Of a stretch of 64,000 bases of DNA, positions 1 through 9,966 are shown piece by piece; position 1 is the first letter of the stretch; each line of letters begins with the position of its first letter. The notes below the pieces were generated by a model. That model was not told the DNA's origin and made no database searches. It saw only the letters and a list, made by a program, of their open reading frames with translations. A program made the translations under genes and the position numbers. The DNA is from Auricularia sp. M13 (taxonomy: Eukaryota; Basidiomycota; Agaricomycetes; Auriculariales; Auriculariaceae): contig CM073203.1 of NCBI GenBank assembly GCA_037042915.1, forward strand, positions 992,001 to 1,056,000, read 5' to 3'.

Positions 1-40
1 TCTCCTGCAGCCCGGCGGGCTGGGGGGTCCACGTCGCCAT
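1..40 (-). CDS. Transportin/karyopherin-beta-like, N-terminal codons only
   Basis: An ATG on the minus strand at 40 opens a frame running off the left edge and encoding MATWTPQPAGLQE. The pattern of Trp, Pro, Gln-Pro, Gly-Leu followed by Gln-Glu resembles the first residues of fungal transportin (Kap104/TNPO1 family), the importin-beta-type receptor for PY-NLS cargo. Only 13 residues are visible, so the assignment rests on a short N-terminal match recalled from the family and could be wrong. The gene would be divergent from nothing visible and lies downstream of ERD2 on the same strand. Confidence 0.4.
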   Translation of the reverse strand, partial: MATWTPQPAGLQE

Positions 41-535
41 TATCTCGTGCGCGGGCTCGTGAATAGCGTGCGGGGCGTCGGCGGCGGCGGCGAGGCGAGT
101 ATAGAGGGCGTCCGGGGCGTCGACGGACGGGGTGAGATCGTTGGATTTGCACTTGTTGCGGCAGCCACCCTCGGCTTACAAAATATTTTGCCCCCGACGT
201 CCTTCCATTTTGTTCTTTTTATCCTCTTTCCTCATCACACAAGAGCCACAAGATGGGTTATTGACGCGGAGGGTTATGAAGCCAAACTACAAGCCTTACC
301 ACCGCTTCCGCTTCATTATAGCCACGGTTGGTGGCACCGCTCCTTTGTCATCGCCTTGAAGGGTACTCGCTCGCGACGTCAACAAGAGAGGGTAACAAAA
401 AATAAAAGTCGTCTACTACAAGGGTTCATTTTGCTCCGCGAGACACAAGACGGCATTATGCAGGCAGCTCGAACTTTTGTCCTTTCATCACTCTAATGTT
501 GTTGTCAGTTCGAACCCTCCAGCAAAACCTATCAC
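41..535. other. Intergenic, no gene seen
   Basis: This stretch separates the ERD2 stop from the next minus-strand start. It has a short open frame on the plus strand at 47-496, but its composition is not convincingly coding and it has no recognisable motif. It presumably holds the ERD2 3' UTR and the promoter of the gene at the left edge. Confidence 0.5.
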
Positions 536-1318
536 TCACTTTGTGAAGTACACGTAGAAAAAGTCGAGGTAGAGCCCCGTCTGGACGAGGCCGGAGATGA
601 CGGCAATGGGGTCGACGTTGCCCTCGGTAAAGTAGCGGTAGATCCAGTTGGGGATGTAAAGCGCGCGGTAGGCGCCGAGCGCCGCCAGGTAGTGGGTGGT
701 AATTGTCTCTGCCTCGCCGGTGCGCTGCAGCATGAAGAGCTGCGGCAGGATGGCGACGCTTTCGAGGTATATGGAGAACGCCCAGAGCACCTCGATCAGC
801 GTGAACTTGTAGTTGAACACCAGCGCCAGCAGCGCTGAAGGGCCCAGCAGGTACTCGATGCGGAAGGTGTCGATGGAGGGGTCGTTCGTCGGTCTGCACG
901 TGGCTCAGAACACGCGGCGGCGTCGCGGCAGACGGCGAGCTCACCTAAAGCGCACGCGCATAAGGTAGAGGATGTAGACGGAGCTCCCAATGAAGAACAG
1001 CTTCATAATCACGTTGTAGAACGACACAAACTCGAACGTGAGCAGGTCCAGGTACCGCGACACGAACACCGCGACGTAGAGCGCCTGCGTCTTGAACGAT
1101 ATACCTGCAGAGTCCGCGCCGTCAGCCAATGGCGGGTCAGAACACCCAGGAGCATGTACGCGCCTCGACATGAGCGTGTTGTTTGTATCTTGTGCAGCAG
1201 GATGAATATGGACGCCAGATGCGACAGGTCGCCTGCCGGCGCGGGATTGAGTTGGGTTGGGTTGACCGCAGCCAGAGCAAAAATCCAGGCACGCACCGAA
1301 GAGACGAAAGAGATTCAT
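536..1318 (-). CDS. ERD2: ER lumen protein-retaining receptor (KDEL/HDEL receptor)
   Basis: Seven-helix Golgi receptor that retrieves HDEL/KDEL-tagged soluble ER proteins into COPI vesicles. Four exons are read as 1318-1297, 1232-1164, 1104-945 and 893-536, giving about 202 residues, close to the usual 210-220. The start [17 protein letters not shown] matches the conserved family N-terminus. The GISFKTQ segment, the RYLDLLTF helix, the [17 protein letters not shown] helix and the NWIYRYFTE stretch are all present; the protein ends DFFYVYFTK. Intron 1 is GTGCGT...CGGCAG and intron 3 is GTGAGC...GTGCAG. Intron 2 (1163-1105) begins with GC rather than GT; only the GC donor restores the conserved RGISFKT join. 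Identification is very secure, exon 1 slightly less so. Confidence 0.93.
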
Positions 1319-1881
1319 GAGGGGCAGGCCGGCGCCACTGGGCACGATATTACAGCAGGTTCTACACCGTCGGCGCGGAGGGCGTGCAGAGCGACGTGTT
1401 CAGTTCAGACTCCGGGTTCACAAAACCTTTCTGACGTCGTCCAAAAAATTTGACAGCCTACACATTTTGCCTATTATCCTTGGATATCTCGTCTCATACG
1501 CCCTCTACCGTGGCCTACAGCTCGCCCTGTTCTTATACGCTGCGGGAGACCGCCAGGCGTAACCAATGACGTGGCTCTTCCAACCTTCCTTGGCTCACAT
1601 TTCTTCGGGACATCTACGATTCGCACTTATCCCTGGATATCTGTTGGCTATCTCACCGCTCTTCTGCTTCCTGGCCGCTGGACTCCTCATCTGACTATCA
1701 CCATCTTGGCAACCCTGACAGTACAAACTGTCTTGTCCACTCTGCAATTGGCTACAAACCTACAAGGTCCTCCACGCGACCTATACCGTAACGGTTGTCG
1801 TCCATCGCACCGGCATTCTTCCCGCAGCCGTCTTCGAATAGACCAGTAACCCTATTCTTGGGCCCTCACTCATCCTAGTAC
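1319..1881. other. Intergenic, T/C-rich, no gene seen
   Basis: Between the ERD2 start and the stop of the first reductase. A plus-strand open frame at 1571-1849 is hydrophobic but has no family match that I recognise and no flanking gene structure. Most of the stretch is probably the ERD2 promoter and the reductase 3' end. Confidence 0.45.
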
Positions 1882-3538
1882 CTAATCCTCCATTACAACG
1901 ACCGTCTTCCCGAAGTTCGCGCCGGACAGGACATCTACAAGTGCCCGCTCGGCACCCTGCATCCCTTGCACAATGTGCTCCTTGTACCGCAGCTCCCCGC
2001 GCGCGACGCGCGGCACGAAATCGCGCTGGAAGTCCGCCTCATACCGCGGCTTGAAATCGTAGTTGAAGAAGCCTTGCAGCGTGAGGGACTTGTACATCAC
2101 GAGTCCGAGGCTCTGGCGACAATGCAGTGAGTGTGCGGATTGAGCCACTGCAGAAATTCTGGACGGACCTGAAGTGAAGGCGCGCTGTCGCTGTTGTACC
2201 CCGCCGTCCATCCGCAGCTCTGCCGCCGTCCGTGTCAGTGAGGATGTAACACGTTGATGCTGGTCATACTAGAATTCGCCCGAACTTGTTCATATGCGCC
2301 ACAGCAACCTCCAACGTCGCCCCGCCCACATTGTCCCAGTATCTTCGCGAGCAGGGTCAGCAGCCAACTCCCCCACTCCGCAGCCATTTCCTCGTCAAAC
2401 ACACATATCAATGGGCCCCTCGCGCCGCAGGACATCCTCGACCTTTGTATCCTTGTAATTGAACACGACGTCGCATCCGAGCGTCTTGAGGTAGTCCACC
2501 TTCTCCTGCGACCCGGCGCTGCCGATCACCTTCAGCCCGAGCTCGTGGAAGAGCTGCACTAGCAGTCTGCATGGGGTGCGGCGCGTCAATATCTCGACGG
2601 TATAAATGGGCGGAATATGAAGGTGCTCACGAGCCGTGCGGGCCTGCGGCCGTCGAGATGAAGATGGTCTCGCCCTGCCAGTGTGTCGCATTCAGGAGAT
2701 ATCCCTCCGCAGGACCTTATGGGCAGCGCGTGCACGAACCTTCTGCGCCGGCATGAGGCGCGTAGGATCGGTGAGCAGGCGGTAGCCGTAGTACGCCGTT
2801 CGTCCTTTCATTTATCAAGTCTCGTCAGAACCCTCCATTGGCACTGCGCGCTGCACTTGAAGAACGCACCAGGCATCCCAGCGCCGCCGAGGAACATAGA
2901 CCAGGGCATACCGTAGACGTTGTCCAGCTTCTCCCATCCACCGACAGCCGATCCTTCGACGACCGCGTACTTCTCCAGCGCTGGATTCAAGAGCGCGATG
3001 AGCTCTGAGCGACGGGATGCCATGGTTGCTCATAGGCACGTACTGGCTTTGTCGTGTCGGACGAATGTTCCCTCGGGATATTCGGGATCCTCAGACCGCA
3101 AAACTTTACAGACCACCTGTCCAATGAACCTATTAGAAGTGTCAGCGCACCCATCAGTCTTCACGTTCATGCAGACCCACGCGTCTCCCGGCTTCAGACC
3201 GAATGAGTTCTGGCTCTGCTAGTAGTGAGCCGAGAAGTCGACGAGAACCGATGAACGCTTCGACGCGAACGGGCTCACGTACATCGTTGGGCTTCATATA
3301 AAGCCTCATATGCGCCTCCAGTCCAAACACGACGAGTTGCCTGAGAAATCCACCACTGAGGCGCACGGTCTCCGGGTCGATCTTGCTGGAGATGTCAATG
3401 CACGTCGTCTCCCCCGGGACGGGAAGTCCTACAATCTTTTATTAGCACATTTCTGAGCGGATACTATTTTTTTTTTGAGTGAGGCGTACCGTGAGGAGTA
3501 GCTTGGAAGACGAATCGTTCATTGGTTTGCGGCGGCAT
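1882..3538 (-). CDS. NADPH-dependent MDR reductase, copy 1 (alkenal/prostaglandin-reductase type)
   Basis: Medium-chain dehydrogenase/reductase of the zinc-free PTGR/LTB4-dehydrogenase type, which uses NADPH to reduce double bonds of alpha,beta-unsaturated carbonyls. The start at 3538 reads MPPQTNERFVFQATPHG, with the first intron after that Gly codon. Visible blocks in order: RLSGGFLRQLVVFGLEAHMRL; GQVVCKVLRSEDPEYPEGTF; GWEKLDNVYGMPWSMFLGGAGMPG and KTAYYGYRLLTDPTR; the Rossmann strand ETIFISTAAGPHGS, where AAGPHG takes the place of the usual AAGPVG; KVIGSAGSQEKVDYLKTLGC; and C-terminal SGANFGKTVVVMED. At least six introns interrupt it; I did not fix every boundary. It is clearly paralogous to the gene at 7266-8867, with the MFS gene between them on the same strand. 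Substrate cannot be told from sequence. Confidence 0.85.
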
Positions 3539-3848
3539 GTGGCTACGGTCAACGAAAGGCTATCTCCCATATCGAAAATTTATATAGTACAGGATTTCTC
3601 AGGCTCTGAGTCATTTCGCTTGGCGTTCTCCTCTGAACCGGCGAGCTGTCGCCCATCCATTAAGCCGGTCACGAGCGGGAACGGCGCGGGAGAAACAGGG
3701 CAGCCATGAGTCCGAGCGCCCGCACCCCAGCCCGTAATTTGACGCCTTACCAATGCGCGTGACTACCACCGTGGCCCATGCAACCATAGATATTATGCGA
3801 TAGTAAGTAGGGTAAATTACCAAATATAGGGAGGAGCAGGAATAGGGT

Positions 3849-6239
3849 TCATGAATGTAGTGTCAGGCTAGTGGGACCATGCTCAAGTTCCACCATCTCG
3901 ACGCTATCCGGCGGCAAGATAATCGTCCGCTTAATGGGCGTGGCAGCTGGTGATGGCATCTGGAGGCGCTCCACGGTGACCTCAGGCAACGCAAGTGGCC
4001 GCGTGCTCGGGGTGTTGAGTGCGCTCCCGTAATAACTTGTTGCAGTGTCAGGTCGACGCCGCGCCTCACAGTCTCCACTGGGCCGGTCGGCGAGTCCCCA
4101 GTTGTCGTTGACGGTCGCGTGCAGAGGAATGTTGCTCATGAGCCCAATCGCCAGCAAACCCAGGCCGGAGATACCGGTGAGCACACGCCAGAGCATCTGC
4201 AGGCTGCGTGCGTAGGCGAGCTGCATCTCCTGCTGGTCCACCACGGGGAAGGAGGACATGTCCGGTATTGTGGAGGGCCCAAAATGCGGAAGGCCAGGTC
4301 GGGCAAAGCGATGGAGTTGGTTCTGAAGGATGGCTGAGCCTATCGTGAGGCCCCATGTCTGAAATGCTGTTAGTAATCGCGGAGAATAGTGTTAGGGAAG
4401 GTGGGTTTACCTGCGCCAAGGTGCGAATGAATAGCAGCAAAGCCTGGGCTGGGGGGTGACGCTCTACGCGCAAGGGCGCGAGGACGGCAAAGATGCCAGC
4501 AGACTCGACAACGCCATATCCGACCGCTGAGATAATCTCGAAGAGATACAGCAGTCCTCTAGCGGAGCCCTGGTTCAAAGAACTGAACGAGCCTGTCCCA
4601 GCGACTATCAGGGCAAACCCGAGGATGTTGTAGGATACGTATTTTCCCGTTTTGCTGATATGAATGCCGGTCAGGATGCCTGCGGGAGAAATGCAGACGG
4701 CCAGAGGCAGTATTTCCAGCCCTGCTATTAGTGGCGGTCTAAGCTTAACGGCTTGAAGATAAACCGGACTGGCAGAGAAACGTGAGCAACACTCGTCACT
4801 GAGCAAAGGGGACTGCGCACATGAAATCTAATGGACATCGCATGTAAGCTGTAACTGAAAAACTGCGTGCATACTGGACTCACAGGCCGCATTAATGAGT
4901 ACGATATAGTGAATAAATGCACTGAAATAAGCCGCGAAGCTGGTCGGATTGGATAGAATATCGAAAGGAATCTGGTATCGGAAGCTGAGTATATACACAA
5001 GATGCGCGGAATAAGAGGAAACGCTCACCGTAGGTTCCTTTGCATAATATTTCTCGTACAATATTGCTCCAATGAGTCCGGCGCTACCAAGGCAAAGCGG
5101 CACCAATACGCGATAGCTCTGCCATGCGTATAGAGATCCGGCCCAACTGAGGGCGATCATACAGGAAGTCGAGCTTGCAATTAGTATGAAATTTCCTCTA
5201 ACACGCGGTCAGTCAATCCAGATCGTCCCCTCCAAAAGTTGAACATGGACGCACGTCCAATCCAATCGTAGAAGCTTTGATCGTAACGAGCCCGTTGGGC
5301 GGCGTAAATCTAGGAATCCAAACACCAGAGCTATTGCGATGCCGCTCAAAGGCAGGTTGAGATCTGCCATCGCATATCAGTTGAGTATAGCGACCGAGTC
5401 AGGAGACGCGCGTACAAAATAGCCACCGCCAGCTGGCATCCTGCGAGAATACCCCTCCTAATAGAGGGCCAACCGCAGCTGCAAGACTCCATGTCCTAGA
5501 AATGAATTCAGCCGAGACCGACTGATAGACGCAAGACTTCAGAACGGACGCGCCGATTATGCCTTGGAAGAATCCACGTTCACGAAGACTAACAAGATCA
5601 GAGATCACGATGGAGGATAGAACTTGGATTGCGGCGCTCCCTGCGCCTTGTACGACTGTGCTAAGTCAGTCAAAGGTCCTGACTGAACACAGCAGCTCAC
5701 CTCGCCCAACGATGAGCATCACAGCATCCTGGGCGGAGCCGCAGAGCGCAGAGCCAGCAGCGAAAACGATCAGCGCACCGAGCAGCACGGGACGCCGTCC
5801 GAATATCTCTGCAAGCCGCCCGCTGAGCGGCATCACCGCTGTCGCGCCGAGTGCGAACGACGATCCGACCCAGGAGAGTAACGGGTCTGCGATATCTGTT
5901 TCGTTGCTCCTACTCGGGCGCGTCTGCCCAAGGCTGTGTGTTATGGTGGGCAGAGCAGTCGATACGGATGTCTGGAACAGAAGGCAGAAAGCTCAGCAGA
6001 GACAGCAGCACTAGCATCATCACGGAGCGTACAGTATCAATGGCCGAGAGAAACATTGACACAGTAATCGCGACGAAAGCAAGCCAGAATCGTGTCCCTC
6101 GTCCGCGAACCGACGCGCGCAGACTCTGAGTGCTAGTTCCGGGGCCGACTGCCGTGCTCGCCACAGTTATGGCGACGCTCTGCGAGCTCGGTTGTGGGCG
6201 CACATGAGCATTGGGTACGACCAGAGTAGCGTCAGACAT
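3849..6239 (-). CDS. MFS drug-resistance-type transporter (DHA family)
   Basis: Multi-spanning plasma- or vacuolar-membrane proton antiporter of the major facilitator superfamily. The start at 6239 reads MSDATLVVPNAHVRPQPS, a hydrophilic N-terminus before the first membrane helix LAFVAITVSMFLSAID. Splicing across 5-6 introns gives the hallmark TSVSTALPTI after that Asp, then SGRLAEIFGRRPVLL (the motif A loop between helices 2 and 3), QGIIGASVLKSC, ISRTWSLAAAVGPLLGGVF (the motif C-like helix 5) and later helices including PPLIAGLEILPLAV. The C-terminal tail is hydrophilic and ends EHGPTSLTLHS. The helix pattern suits a 14-spanner (DHA2-like), but I did not count all helices. Lying between two paralogous reductases, it may export a metabolite or toxic carbonyl that they handle; that is inference. 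Confidence 0.87.
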
Positions 6240-6732
6240 AGTGTAGCCCAAGTGGTCTTCGCGCCGGCGATTTAAGCTGCAACGAAAACAAAATCTAGTC
6301 GCGGTATTCGCCCCGCCACAGTGGTCGAGGAAAACAGCCACAGTCGAACGAAGTCGATCGCAGGATTAAAGAAGCGATTTAGAAAAGCTTCCGCAGCCCT
6401 TACGCGAAGAAGAGGAGCAAAGGAAAAGATACGGTTGCAATGGCGCATAGCATTGTGGGACAGCGTTGACGGCGAGCGCGTGTGCACGGGCACGTTGTAA
6501 CTTGTCAACAATGGTAACGGCCCGGGAGTCAATCAGTTTACTTCCGGCGCTCTGTTCGGCTCAATGACAACTCGTATCCTCCACATAATTCTCATAGAAA
6601 AATTTCCCCCAAAGCCCGCCTCCAAGGCCTCCCATCCCGTCCTCGCCCTCCTCCTCCCCTTCCCCCTCCGTGCGGCCCGGCTCGCTCCAGAATTGAAAGC
6701 TCTGCGAGCGCACGCGACGTCGGGACGACCCA

Positions 6733-6820
6733 AGGGGACACCGGAAGCAAATTGAACGGCACCGGGTTGGTAACCTCTGCAAGCCACCGAGGTCCGACCC
6801 ATCCATCCTATTTCCGCGGA
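6733..6820 (+). repeat. Diverged direct repeat, copy A
   Basis: This segment starts near CACCGGAAGCAAATTG and contains GACCCATCCATCCTA. It aligns by eye with 7122-7210 at roughly two thirds identity. It follows CCCAAGGGGAC at about 6728, whose reverse complement recurs near 7225. The pair may mark the ends of a decayed non-autonomous element or a local duplication. Confidence 0.5.
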
Positions 6821-7121
6821 TATACCTCCGGTTTGCTTCCGGAAATGCGCAACCTACCAATTTTTCTGGTATATGACAGCTTTTTACTCCGAAAATTATA
6901 TTTAATTGGCCACATGGGGTCCCGGACTCCGTGTGCATGCAGCAGGTTGCCCAAGGGTCCCATCTCAGAACATTGATGCATTACATCAGCAGACAATATA
7001 CATCCGAAGCTTCCTGGATCAGTACCTTTGTAGTCATTCAGGGTGGCTCAGAGGGCCTGAAACTACTTGAAATGCTGCAGAACCCATTTTCTCAGTCAAT
7101 CTCAAGTTGAAATGGGTTCAT

Positions 7122-7210
7122 TTGGTGCTCTCCGGAGCCAAATGGGCCGGGGTCCCGAACCTCTGTAGCGGAAGGTCGGGCGACCCATCCATCCTAACCT
7201 GATGCTCCGG
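7122..7210 (+). repeat. Diverged direct repeat, copy B
   Basis: Partner of 6733-6820, sharing CCGGAGCCAAATGGG-like, AACCTCTG and GACCCATCCATCCTAA blocks. It is followed by GGGTCCCCTTGGGACGACC, an inverted match to the block beside copy A. Confidence 0.5.
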
Positions 7211-7265
7211 ATTTTGCCGGCTGGGTCCCCTTGGGACGACCTCAATCAGACGCGACGTCAAAAAT

Positions 7266-8867
7266 CTACATTACAACGACAGTCTTCCCAAAATTCGCCC
7301 CACTGAGCACGTCTACCAGGGCTAGCTCGGCGTTCTGCATGCCGTGCACAATTCGCTCCTTATACTGCAGTTCTCCGCTTGCGATGCGAGGCATAAACAG
7401 GTGCTGAAAGTCCTCCTGGTACCATTTACTGAAGTGGTCGTAGTAGAAGCCTCGCACTGTAAGGGACTTGTACATTACGAGCCCGAGGCTCTGTTCATTT
7501 CATGCACACTGAGTATTTTGCTCGAGCAGTGATTCAGAAGAACGTACGTGCAAAGTCGGCTTCGTGTCTGTACTGTAGGTTGAAGTCCATCCACAGATCT
7601 ACGAGAATGGATCATAATGGTTAGTTGATAGGGCTTACTCAAATCTATGGGTACGCACAATGACGCGGCCGAACTTGTTCATGTGGGCAATGGCGGCCTC
7701 CAACGTCTCGCCTCCAGCATTATCCCAGTAACTAGGTGTCACGGTGCAAATTTTTCTCAGTCCTCGCTAACCAGCGCAGGAACAGAACGTACATATCAAT
7801 CGGTCCCTCGCGTTTTAGCACGTTTCGGACGTCCTCCTCCTTATAGTTGAAGGCGACATCGCATCCAAGGGATACAAGATAATCGATCTTCTCCTGTGAG
7901 CCTGCGCTTCCGATAACCTTCAACCCGAGCTGATGGAATAGCTGAACAAGTAATCTGCTTTGATATCAGCCCCAAATGCTCGAAGAGTAGGCGGGTCACG
8001 CACGAGCCATGAGGACCAGCTGCAGTCGAGATGAAGATCGTTTCGCCCTGCCATCCATTAACTCGACACTGCGAGCCTCTTATGAAAAAAACGACTTGCC
8101 TTTCTTGCTGGTACGAGATTCGTAGGGTCGGTGAGCAGGCGATACCCAAAGTACGCGGTTTTCCCTTCAGTCGGGTCAGAAGAGGACGCTGGCATATGAG
8201 GAAAGCGCTCTTACCAGGCATTCCTGCTCCTCCCATGAACCTCGACCACGGAAGATTGCTGGGGTTGCTCAGTTTCTCCCACTCGACCACGTCCGAATGC
8301 GCCACGACAGCGAACTTCTCGAGTGCTTGTTTACCCTTCAATGCATTGCCACCGTGGAGATTGAGCTACTAGCTCACCTGTCGCATCGTGGCGGACGTAA
8401 GTGCCCGCTGGATACTCGGCGTCCTCTGATCGCAGCACCTTGCACACGGCCTGGCTCACGAGACTGGAAGGGATTTGTGTTGCTGTACTCTACTTCCTCG
8501 CGCACCATACTCACGGCTCGCCGGGTTGTAGAGGAACCTGCGCCGTGTTAGTTTCTGTGATCAAAGGGGTCTGTATTACGCAGCACGCACAGTGGAGACG
8601 CCTGAAATCGCAGTAGCAGACGATTGCATGCGAAGCCTGATATGCGCCTCGAGGCCAAACGCGACCAGCTCGCGAAGGAATCCTCCGTGCAGAGGGACAT
8701 TATCCAAGTCGATGGTGCTTGAGGTGTCTACTCGCGTCGTCACTCCAGGAATCGGAAGTCCTGCCAGATTCAGGAGCGTCAGGGTCAGGTAGTATGCAGG
8801 CATATGATCACTCACCCGGGTTGGGGGCAGCTTGGAACAGAAAGCGCTCGTTCACAGCGTTCGACAT
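7266..8867 (-). CDS. NADPH-dependent MDR reductase, copy 2
   Basis: Paralogue of the reductase at 1882-3538, same family and likely reaction (NADPH reduction of activated carbon-carbon double bonds). The start at 8867 reads MSNAVNERFLFQAAPNP, and the first intron follows that Pro codon within GGTGAGTG. Recognisable blocks: VPLHGGFLRELVAFGLEAHIRLRM; PSNLPWSRFMGGAGMPG; WQGETIFISTAAGPHGS; LGLKVIGSAGSQEKIDYLVSLGC; and the C-terminal MYKSLTVRGFYYDHFSKWY, ending SGANFGKTVVVM with a TAG stop at 7266. Both copies share the AAGPHG nucleotide-binding motif and the same exon pattern, so the duplication predates little intron change. Copy 2 lacks the final Glu-Asp of copy 1. At least six introns; internal boundaries are approximate. 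Confidence 0.86.
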
Positions 8868-9966
8868 GCTTCCCGTGGATGGTCCTGAAGAATGCATGTT
8901 GTCCCACTTTATACGTCTCTGCAAGCGCCGGGATTTGACATTCTCGCACTCCCTAAACGCAATCGCTTCTCATCCGTCCCCTCCCGAGCCCGACTCCGTT
9001 TCCGCTCGTCTCCGGACACCGTGAATGCCTACTGCTTGCAAAGACATGGCACACCTTCGAATGCGCCTTTTTAAGATTCTACCAAGATTGTTGAATGGCT
9101 TTCATTATGAATCCGTCGTAACGCTAGAATAACGAACGCAATGTCATAAAGGTACTAAGTACAGTCTATGGAGCATTTGAGTCTTTGAGAGGATAAAGGT
9201 CTACAGACGTTCAATCGTCGGGCCGCACGTCCGAAGATTTGAGGAGACCGCCCCTGAAGTTGCCCTCTCTTTGTCATTTGACCACGGCGCCGTGGTCATC
9301 GCGTGATATCGCCTCGGGAGCGTCGACCACCGCTGAGCAGCCTGCATTTCACTGGAAGCACGGCGAAGAAATCAATGCACATGACTTGGTGCGCAGCTCA
9401 CTATCGATATCCCACACAGTGACGCGTCACAGCGGTTTTGCTCAGCATTCATCTCGCCGCGTGCTGCCTATTGTCCACCTACCGTGATATATTTAGCGTC
9501 GCGTATGCAAGCGTGTGACGCGCGCTGGCGTGGCCAACATGAGTTTCCAGGCCCGAGACCACAGTCAGATCGCACACAGTGTTACGTTCATACGGCATCC
9601 TCCTCGCAGTCTTGGCACCCCAATCGATGGATTATGCATGCATGTGACAGTGCTATGGGTTCTCCAGCTGAGATTTCATTTCTCGTTGCCTTGCCGGCGG
9701 ATTTTGTGCTGACGATATAAAATGGGACCGTCTCCCGTGCACCCCTTTCCATCTCAGCTCTAGTCTGTACCTCTCTCTCTCAATTAACTCTGACACACGT
9801 CTTTGTGAGTCCTATCACATTGTGGGGGATGGTATGGCTGATTGCAACTTGCATTATGACCAGACACTGGCGCCGGCTTCAAGTGCACAATACCTTCGTA
9901 CCTCGCACAGTCGTAGCCTGCAGCCTGCATCCTGAAATATCCACCGTCGAAACCATATGATACATA
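8868..9966. other. Intergenic, 1.1 kb; orphan TATA box
   Basis: No convincing gene on either strand. A plus-strand TATAAAA at 9715-9721 is followed by a pyrimidine-rich leader and a GTGAGT donor-like site near 9804, which would suit the promoter and 5' UTR of a plus-strand gene, but no open frame follows before the opposing zinc-finger gene. This may be promoter debris or an unrecognised non-coding transcript. Confidence 0.45.

Larger units (their letters stand above)
6240..7265. other. Intergenic with diverged repeats
   Basis: About 1 kb between the MFS start and the stop of reductase copy 2. No convincing gene. It contains two diverged copies of a ~85-bp segment (see repeat entries) and, near its ends, related CCAAGGGGAC / GTCCCCTTGG blocks in inverted orientation. 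The MFS promoter must lie at its left end. Confidence 0.6.
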
